Part shown: positions 5,586-10,142 of the stretch, piece by piece
Layout: every line of letters begins with the position of its first letter
Numbering within the stretch: the first letter of the stretch is position 1
From: an uncultured Flammeovirgaceae bacterium
GTDB taxonomy: Bacteria; Bacteroidota; Bacteroidia; Cytophagales; Cyclobacteriaceae
Length of the DNA: 10,142 nt
Reading direction: 5' to 3'
Assembly: GCA_946480685.1 (NCBI GenBank)
Contig: CAMLLI010000076.1
Coordinates: forward strand, 1 to 10,142
Translations under genes and position numbers: made by a program
The notes under the pieces: generated by a model
Database searches by the model: none
Told to the model about the DNA's origin: nothing
The model's input: the letters and a program-made list of their open reading frames with translations, nothing else

Positions 5586-5986
5586 TGACAATGTTTATGA
5601 ATGGTAATGAGTTATACATGAATACGTCTGATTCTTTTACAATACCCGAGCGCGCTGAAGCACTGATCTCACTTGCTGAAAAAATTATCCAACAGCATGC
5701 CGTTGAAGGACCGCAGAGTCCGGTGAAGCCGCAGATCATTGCTGACCTTAACTATCGCATAAGCTCTGCCAAAGTACGCCACGACCAGGGATTGAAGTAT
5801 GAACGCCTCATGCGCGAAGCATTTGCTGAACGTGATTTTCTGTTAAGTAAACAAAACTCAACCACGGGTAAAGATGATCGCGATGTAAAAAGCATCCTGG
5901 AGACTGTGATACACCTTTTGCAACAACATTATACTGATAAACACGAAAGCTTTATAAACTGGGGACTTGCCAAGCCGGATAAATAG
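5585..5986 (+). CDS. Unknown helical protein coupled to the anti-sigma gene
   Basis: The product is 133 residues, with no signal peptide, membrane segment or known motif. It looks mainly helical, with PERAEALISLAEKIIQQH at 21-38 and a long charged helix over about 60-90 (AKVRHDQGLKYERLMREAFAER). The start ATG overlaps the FecR-like stop (TAATG), a layout that usually means translational coupling. Internal ATGs at residues 3, 5 and 12 are alternative starts; the overlapping one is chosen for the coupling. It closes the ECF operon, since a strong terminator follows 32 bases later. A cytoplasmic helper of the sigma/anti-sigma pair is possible, but I do not recognise the family. Confidence 0.72.
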   Translation: MTMFMNGNELYMNTSDSFTIPERAEALISLAEKIIQQHAVEGPQSPVKPQIIADLNYRISSAKVRHDQGLKYERLMREAFAERDFLLSKQNSTTGKDDRDVKSILETVIHLLQQHYTDKHESFINWGLAKPDK

Positions 5987-6018
5987 CGTCAGGTTCGGCT
6001 TGCAGCTTCAGCCCTCTT

Positions 6019-6049
6019 AAAACCCCTCTGGCAGGGGTTTTTCTTTTTT
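6019..6049 (+). terminator. Intrinsic terminator of the ECF/FecR operon
   Basis: A perfect 9-bp stem aaaacccct/aggggtttt (6019-6027 and 6033-6041) with a 5-base loop is followed by tctttttt. This is the clearest rho-independent terminator in the window. On the minus strand the left-hand A run also gives a T tail, so it could act for the convergent DNA-repair gene as well. Confidence 0.9.
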
Positions 6050-6131
6050 AGAACCGTTGTACACCTATATATCTAAAAGTATATAGCATGTGAAATGAAA
6101 GTAAAGTAAAGTATATATACTGGTGATGCAG

Positions 6132-6851
6132 TTAATCACGCGGCTTTGTTTTCCGGCCGGTGGTGAGTTTTACCAATGTTTCGCGAACAGCTATACTGGG
6201 CAGTGTTGTCTTGTTTTCTTCGATATAGTCTGCCACCAGGTCTTTGTGATGCTTTACCATCGTTCGCAGCAGCCAGGATATAGCTTTGGTAATGAGTATT
6301 TCTTTTTCTCCCTTTAGCCGCTCTATATTTTCAATAGCCATAGTTGATAACGGTTCACTCGCCTTTTTTCGCAACGGTGCAATGAGTAATACCAGCGATG
6401 CCCTGCGCTTGTGAATATTTTTACTCTTGGAGAATTTACGCAGAAGTGGTTCCCATTTCTTCCAGTAGCGCGGTACTTCTGCAACGGAGTAGCTACCCGA
6501 ACACATCACATCAACTTCAGCCCAGCCCTCAAGGTGTTCCAGCCAATCGTCAAACAAAGCCGGATCGAACGCCAGTTGTTCTGGCTTGGCATAATCCATA
6601 AGCATACCGGTCATCCATTTTTCAGTGGCCGATTTACCTTCTATCAAGCTCGTCACAATCTTCACGAAATCATCCGCAGCGAGATCGCGGTGGCTCTTCA
6701 TCCATTCTTTGGCCAGCATACGAAGCACCGGAGTGCTGATATCATACCGCGGGTGCGAACTGCCCAGGTAATTATCCTGGTGGGTATGCTGCGTTGCTTT
6801 ATTCGCGTTGGCGCGTATAGCCGTCAGGATATCTTTATGATGGCGATCCAT
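6132..6851 (-). CDS. AlkD-like DNA alkylation repair protein
   Basis: The product is 239 residues, made of HEAT-like helical repeats throughout, matching the usual size of the DNA alkylation repair family. Residues corresponding to the AlkD active site are visible: W110 and D114 (GWAEVDVMCSG), R150 (IHKRRASLVLL) and W193 (KAISWLLRTMVKHH). In AlkD these stack on and remove positively charged bases such as 3- and 7-methyl purines by base excision. NYLGSSHPRYDISTPVLR near the N-terminus and the end YIEENKTTLPSIAVRETLVKL are also typical. It acts on DNA in the cytoplasm. It lies 9 bases downstream of the membrane sensor gene on the same strand, so the two are probably co-transcribed, an odd pairing without a known reason. 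Confidence 0.92.
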   Translation of the reverse strand: MDRHHKDILTAIRANANKATQHTHQDNYLGSSHPRYDISTPVLRMLAKEWMKSHRDLAADDFVKIVTSLIEGKSATEKWMTGMLMDYAKPEQLAFDPALFDDWLEHLEGWAEVDVMCSGSYSVAEVPRYWKKWEPLLRKFSKSKNIHKRRASLVLLIAPLRKKASEPLSTMAIENIERLKGEKEILITKAISWLLRTMVKHHKDLVADYIEENKTTLPSIAVRETLVKLTTGRKTKPRD

Positions 6852-6860
6852 AGAAGAAAA

Positions 6861-7802
6861 TTATTTCTCTTTCAGATTCCGGATAAGATCACGATCCAGC
6901 TCCGGGCCGTGAGACAGCGCCTTGCTGATCTTGCTCACAACATCGTCCAGGTTATGACTGGATTCTTTTAAGTGCATGAGTATCTCTTTTTCTTTTTCCG
7001 AAAGCGAAGTGTTGTGGAGGAGGTTGATCAGTCCAAGTATACTGCACAGTGGTCCGCGCAGTAAATGTGAATTGATAAAAGCATACTCGGCAAGTTTCCG
7101 GTTGTGAGCTTCCAGTTCGAGCGTGCGTTCTGTTACACGTTCTTCCAGTCGGTTGTTGATGGATGTGATCTCTTCGTTCTTCTCCTTGAGCATTTTATTC
7201 TGCTCTTCAATTTCGGCAGCCATCAGTTTCAGGGTCAGGTTCTGATTCACCAGTCGCCTGTGAACCGCGTGCTGCGTGTAGCCAAACAGTGATGCGATCG
7301 TTGCTGTGATCAACGCAAAGAATACTCCGCTCACGGTGAACTGTGTCGGATAGATTGTTACCGGGTACGAACCAACTTGTGTACTTACATATATTCCGTT
7401 GCCAATGACAAAAGCCAGCAGCAGTGTAATCACCAGGATGGTTTCCATCGACTGCGTAAACATAGTAAGCAACAGCGGAATCAATCCCACCCAGAATACC
7501 CACGTGTGAAAGAAGCCGGGATTGGACAGTATCTGTACCTGGTTAATAATCAGCAGGAAGAAAATATTGATGATAACCAGAACCTTGTGTCGTACACCTA
7601 CGAGCGACAGCGACAGCAGCAGTGCCGGTATACCCGTCAGCATCACTACATATACGAGTGATATATTTTGAAGATCAATCGTCAGCTCGAGAAATATAGC
7701 TGCGAAAAAAATACACGTTATAGCGATGAGGTAATACCGGAAGGCTACAATCCGCGATGCTTCGAGGCCTTCGGTATCGGTTTTTCTTAAAAAGTCAAGC
7801 AT
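6861..7802 (-). CDS. Six-helix membrane sensor with DHp region but no ATPase domain
   Basis: The product is 313 residues. Six membrane helices are predicted by eye at about 22-40, 48-70, 72-92, 98-116, 120-138 and 155-175. A coiled coil follows at about 188-243 (NKMLKEKNEEITSINNRLEERVTERTLELE). Then comes a histidine dimerisation/phosphotransfer region with H246 in the H-box AFINSHLLRGPLCSILGLINLL, and its second helix (HLKESSHNLDDVVSKISKAL, about 277-296). The protein then ends with 17 polar residues. The N, G1, F and G2 boxes of a HATPase domain are absent, and the next gene starts only 9 bases on, so no separated domain follows. It may be a phosphotransfer or dimerisation partner of a complete kinase. 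The membrane part is like MASE-type sensors, but the ligand is unknown. Confidence 0.88.
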   Translation of the reverse strand: MLDFLRKTDTEGLEASRIVAFRYYLIAITCIFFAAIFLELTIDLQNISLVYVVMLTGIPALLLSLSLVGVRHKVLVIINIFFLLIINQVQILSNPGFFHTWVFWVGLIPLLLTMFTQSMETILVITLLLAFVIGNGIYVSTQVGSYPVTIYPTQFTVSGVFFALITATIASLFGYTQHAVHRRLVNQNLTLKLMAAEIEEQNKMLKEKNEEITSINNRLEERVTERTLELEAHNRKLAEYAFINSHLLRGPLCSILGLINLLHNTSLSEKEKEILMHLKESSHNLDDVVSKISKALSHGPELDRDLIRNLKEK

Positions 7803-8096
7803 GTCTTCATCAGCCCAAGTTACAATCCCGCTGAAATAACTTAAAATTCTTCATATGCGCTAATAAATTGCCTGAGTATTTTTATTAAATCCGTATGAAC
7901 GGGTGCATCCTCATATGATGTGTTGTGATTGTTAAGCGCAGGTCTTTCCCTGATATACCTATAACCGATTAGTGTTTATAATGTTTTTTTAATCTTCACA
8001 GAAGGATAAAAAGTATACATTGGACGATCGGACAGGATTATAAATCCCGGAAAAGATATTTATTTAGCGTATACTTTTCGGCCGACTCATACGATC
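7803..8096. promoter_or_regulatory. Divergent intergenic region with a 10-bp inverted repeat
   Basis: These 294 bases separate the membrane-sensor gene (minus) from the carbonic-anhydrase-like gene (plus) and must hold both promoters. The perfect inverted repeat aaaagtatac (8009-8018) / gtatactttt (8069-8078) encloses 50 bases. Within it are the small dyads cgatcg and ggattataaatcc. Each arm contains TACTTTT, close to the TAnnTTTG -7 element. No convincing -33 box was found on either strand, and no gene or small open frame was recognised. Confidence 0.5.
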
Positions 8097-9269
8097 ATGA
8101 CCGGTACTAATGTGATGAATAGTAAAACTATGATGAAAGAAAAACAGGTACATATTCTTATTGGCTGTGCAGATGCACGCGACTTAAGCCAGGTTCAGCT
8201 GGATACCATTGACAGTGTTACGGCCGAGTTCAAAGACATGGGCATCGAAGTGGAGCTTCACGTAGTGCGTGCAGCCGGCTCATTTGTAACTCCGGATATA
8301 GTGATGGATATAAAGCGTACCATCGAACAGGCTCAGCGCAGCTCCGATGCACTGTTACCGATCAGCTATTATATACATATACAAACACATGGTCACCTTA
8401 CCGAAGATTCCAACGATCATTATATAAGTCACGTGCATGACCTCAAGATCGTAGAGGGCTCGCCACTGAACTGCGGTATGCTGGGCGCTTCGGCTGTTGG
8501 TGTGGAGATCGAGCAGATGATCATTGAAGAGAAGTCGGTTATTGATATTCGCGGTCGCGCTGTCGTGATCGATAACGATACCAAGATCAAGTCGTTGTTG
8601 CAGGAGTACTATGCGTATGATGGCTACCTGGCGGGAGACTGGATCCGAAGTATAGATTTGCTGCGTACACATCCGCGTCATCAGCGCACGGTATTGGAGA
8701 AAGCTATAGCAGTTGATCCGGAGCTGAAGATGCTACATATACAAATTACCTGTGGTATTCTGGATTACGCTATTCACTCATTGATTCGTGTAGATGACGG
8801 AGATCCTTCGGTACCCTTCTGGGATACTGTACAAATGGAGATACGCAAGCATACACAGAATGACCGTAAAGCAAAAGATATGCTCATCAACCAGTCGGCC
8901 AAGCAAAAACCATTGGCTGGATTAGTTTGTATGAGTGACCCGCGTATGTCATCGCGACTGCTGGCAGCCAACTACTATATGCGCAGTAAAAACATTGAAC
9001 ATACAGGTGCTTATTTACCGAATACGGTTTTTAATATTACCGGCAGCTCATTCGATATACCGCAGACTCCGTTTGGCCCGTATGTTATCGCAGGCTTTTA
9101 CTATGCCGTAAAGCACCTGAAACTGGTTGACCAGATGGTAATGGGTTACGATGCCGATCAGACTGATCGCATCATCAAAAAGATCAAGAACGATCCGATT
9201 ATGCGAATGATCGTGCAGAAGTTTGATGTAAACCTCATACCGATCAACCAGGTAGACCTCCAGGCATAA
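8097..9269 (+). CDS. Tandem, degenerate beta-carbonic-anhydrase-like protein of unknown function
   Basis: The product is 390 residues, soluble, without a signal peptide. I see two halves that each follow the beta-carbonic-anhydrase order. Half one has LIGCADARDL (C24-x-D26-x-R28), then HVVRAAGSFVT (55-65, like VxRNAGN), then IHIQTHGHL (93-101, where a zinc histidine would be). Half two has GLVCMSDPRM (275-284), then TVFNITGSSFD (310-320), then FYYAVKHLKLVDQMVMGYDAD (334-354, like EYAVxxLxVxxIVVxGHxxCG with Y for H and D for C). Half one keeps one cysteine, the Asp-Arg pair and a histidine but lacks the second cysteine; half two has lost most ligands. NCG at 125-127 and ITCG at 217-220 might supply a replacement cysteine. 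Starts at 8115, 8130 or 8133 are also possible. The family likeness is inference. Confidence 0.8.
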   Translation: MTGTNVMNSKTMMKEKQVHILIGCADARDLSQVQLDTIDSVTAEFKDMGIEVELHVVRAAGSFVTPDIVMDIKRTIEQAQRSSDALLPISYYIHIQTHGHLTEDSNDHYISHVHDLKIVEGSPLNCGMLGASAVGVEIEQMIIEEKSVIDIRGRAVVIDNDTKIKSLLQEYYAYDGYLAGDWIRSIDLLRTHPRHQRTVLEKAIAVDPELKMLHIQITCGILDYAIHSLIRVDDGDPSVPFWDTVQMEIRKHTQNDRKAKDMLINQSAKQKPLAGLVCMSDPRMSSRLLAANYYMRSKNIEHTGAYLPNTVFNITGSSFDIPQTPFGPYVIAGFYYAVKHLKLVDQMVMGYDADQTDRIIKKIKNDPIMRMIVQKFDVNLIPINQVDLQA

Positions 9270-9291
9270 TACCAGGGATTTATCAAGAAGA

Positions 9292-9322
9292 TTTTTTAGG
9301 TAACAAGCTTTCCTTATTTTTG
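9292..9322 (+). promoter_or_regulatory. Promoter of the tRNA-Arg gene
   Basis: A perfect Bacteroidota -7 element TAttTTTG lies at 9315-9322. A T-rich -33 candidate (tttt at 9292-9295, one base off TTTG) is 19 bases upstream, the standard spacing. Transcription would start near 9328, about 14 bases before the mature tRNA. Confidence 0.6.
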
Positions 9323-9341
9323 CAACACTTTGCAGAAATAC

Positions 9342-9413
9342 GGCTCCGTATTTCAATGGATAGAATTTCAGATTCCGATTCTGAAGATGCAGGTTCGATT
9401 CCTGCCGGGGCTA
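9342..9413 (+). tRNA. tRNA-Arg (anticodon CCG)
   Basis: A complete 72-base cloverleaf is visible. The acceptor stem is GGCTCCG (9342-9348) with CGGGGCT (9406-9412), including two G-U pairs, and A9413 is the discriminator. The D arm is TTTC/GAAT around AATGGATA. The anticodon stem TCAGA/TCTGA is perfect around TTCCGAT, with CCG at 9375-9377. The variable loop is AGAT. The T arm is GCAGG-TTCGATT-CCTGC, also perfect. CCA is not encoded. The D stem is weak: only three pairs form because positions 10 and 25 are both T. The gene reads CGG codons. An integrase gene lies immediately downstream, so this is a likely attachment site. Confidence 0.93.
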
Positions 9414-9436
9414 CGAGGACAGAATCAAAATATCAC

Positions 9437-9477
9437 AAAACCGCTAAATTTTAATGAATTGGCGGTTTTTGTTTTTT
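9437..9477 (+). terminator. Intrinsic terminator after the tRNA-Arg gene
   Basis: The stem aaaaccgc (9437-9444) / gcggtttt (9462-9469) can be extended inward by AT pairs (aatt/aatt around 9447-9460). It is followed by tgtttttt. It ends the tRNA transcript 24 bases after the tRNA, before the integrase leader. Confidence 0.8.
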
Positions 9478-9512
9478 ACATCCTACCGAAATTCACCTAT
9501 AAAGTCAATATA

Positions 9513-9663
9513 CTGGTGAGTGATTCGGTGAGTTCAAAATAATTTGAAAAATCACTCACCAGGAATCGGTTAACTCGATGATAATCAAGCATGTCCAAGA
9601 GATGAACATCTTGATTGGAAGTAATCATTCACCATGATTTGAGACACAAACTGGTGAGCGATG
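9513..9663. repeat. Four copies of a ctggtgagtgatt-like motif (putative integrase arm sites)
   Basis: Copies lie at 9513-9525 (plus), 9550-9562 (minus, an exact complement of the first), 9623-9635 (minus, two mismatches) and 9651-9663 (plus, two mismatches). The last one overlaps the integrase start codon. The first pair forms a perfect 13-bp inverted repeat with a 24-base loop. Partial copies (cggtgagtt at 9526-9534, attcacc at 9491-9497) lie close by. Placement between an attachment tRNA and a tyrosine recombinase fits arm-type binding sites, which may also let the integrase control its own gene. Confidence 0.6.
9583..9616. repeat. Bulged inverted repeat in the integrase leader
   Basis: The arm aatcaagcatgt (9583-9594) pairs with acatcttgatt (9606-9616), giving 11 base pairs with one unpaired c. 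The loop is 11 bases. It sits between the two pairs of arm-like motifs. It has no T tail, so it is more likely a protein-binding site or a leader structure than a terminator. Confidence 0.45.
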
Positions 9664-10142
9664 AGAAAGACATTCAATCAAATTTTTGTTATCAGGCATT
9701 CACGCTTGAAACATGGAGCCTCTGCATTGGTATACTTGAGAATTACCGTTGATGGTATTCGCACGGAGATATCTCTTCAGCGGGACTGTGATCCCGAAAA
9801 ATGGGATGCTGACAAAGGAAGACTATATGGAAGAACAGAAGAGATAAAATCATTCAATGCATATCTCGATGCCGTGCAAATAAAGGTATATGATATATTT
9901 CAAACTTTAATTTCAACGGGTGTTGACTTCGATGGCGAAAAAATAAAAGCGAGATATCTAGGCTTGGATGTTGAGAAGCCACGCATGTTGTTAGATGTAT
10001 ATGAAGAACATAATAAAGAATTTGAACAGCTTGTCTGGAAAGGCCTTTCATTCCGAACGCTTCAGAAGTATAAAACTATAAAGGCATACGTTGCTGAATT
10101 TTTAAAGTATCAATACCAGCAAACAGATATAGGCCTCCACCA
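9661..10142 (+). CDS. Tyrosine recombinase (Bacteroidota-type integrase), 3' truncated by window
   Basis: The ATG at 9661 opens 160 codons with no stop before the window end. The N-terminus (MRKTFNQIFVIRHSRLKHG, then ALVYLRITVDGIRTEISLQ) is the arm-type DNA-binding domain of Bacteroidota integrases, with the usual RDCDPEKWDADKGRL after it. ARYLGLDVEKPRMLLDVYEEHNKEFEQLV and LSFRTLQKYKTIKAYVAEFL begin the SAM-like core-binding domain. The catalytic R-H-R-H-Y domain lies beyond the window. The enzyme integrates and excises a mobile element, here probably at the tRNA-Arg gene. Codon use differs from the neighbours: AGA is the commonest arginine codon (5 of 11), but AGA and AGG are absent from the preceding 390-residue gene. 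This supports horizontal origin. Confidence 0.92.
   Translation, partial: MRKTFNQIFVIRHSRLKHGASALVYLRITVDGIRTEISLQRDCDPEKWDADKGRLYGRTEEIKSFNAYLDAVQIKVYDIFQTLISTGVDFDGEKIKARYLGLDVEKPRMLLDVYEEHNKEFEQLVWKGLSFRTLQKYKTIKAYVAEFLKYQYQQTDIGLH

Noticed and set aside
6090..6120. Short tandem aagta units and agtatatatact between convergent genes
   Set aside because: Only a few short AT-rich units occur, with no conserved spacing or terminator-like structure; this is ordinary intergenic sequence.
6411..6971. 186-codon plus-strand open frame opposite the AlkD-like gene
   Set aside because: The minus strand carries all AlkD active-site residues; the plus-strand translation shows no domain and runs across the gap into the next gene.
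7207..7503. Second minus-strand frame inside the membrane sensor gene
   Set aside because: It is an out-of-frame shadow of the sensor, whose six helices and H-box are read continuously in the other frame.
7954..7963. tatacctata on plus as a third copy of the gtgctaWaggtata -10 block facing the membrane sensor gene
   Set aside because: Only part of the block matches, and no tacccccaaag block is found at the required 13-base distance.
1..10142. CRISPR array or toxin-antitoxin system
   Set aside because: No regularly spaced direct repeats and no cas-like or typical toxin-antitoxin gene pair was seen in any frame.

Overview
The window looks like chromosomal DNA of a Bacteroidota bacterium, probably of the order Cytophagales. 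The evidence is two ECF-type sigma genes, a FecR-type anti-sigma factor, very small lipoproteins, a histidine kinase whose H-box reads NSHLLRGPL, promoters with a TAnnTTTG-like -7 element and few Shine-Dalgarno sites. The genus cannot be fixed from sequence reading alone.

Left part (1-1750, all minus strand): a four-gene run encodes an ABM-like small protein, a two-helix membrane protein, an exported RidA-family protein and, cut by the window edge, the first 23 residues of an ECF sigma factor. A separate gene upstream encodes a carboxymuconolactone decarboxylase/AhpD-like protein. Both units are preceded by the same bipartite element, GGTCACG-N16-TGTC, at nearly identical distance from the start codon. 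This resembles promoters of ECF41-type sigma factors, a family known to sit beside carboxymuconolactone decarboxylases, so the region is probably one sigma regulon.

Middle (1907-6050): an ATP-grasp ligase gene broken by one extra G, a stand-alone response regulator receiver with a small lipoprotein gene upstream, then an ECF sigma factor with a hydrophobic C-terminal tail, a 42-residue lipoprotein, a FecR-like anti-sigma factor with an unusual C-terminal domain, and a translationally coupled unknown gene. Two copies of a second bipartite element, ctttgggggta-N13-gtgctaWaggtata, flank the sigma gene and face outward, each pointing at a small lipoprotein gene. They are the best candidates for promoters read by this sigma factor. 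If so, it drives its own anti-sigma factor on one side and the lipoprotein/receiver pair on the other.

Right part (6132-9269): an AlkD-like DNA glycosylase gene lies just downstream of a six-helix membrane sensor that has a histidine phosphotransfer region but no ATPase domain (both minus). A 390-residue protein follows on plus; it appears to consist of two degenerate beta-carbonic-anhydrase-like halves.

End (9270-10142): a tRNA-Arg(CCG) gene with promoter and terminator is followed by a Bacteroidota-type tyrosine recombinase cut by the window end. Between them are four copies of a ctggtgagtgatt-like motif in both orientations, typical of integrase arm-binding sites. This is probably the left end of an integrated element whose target is the tRNA gene.
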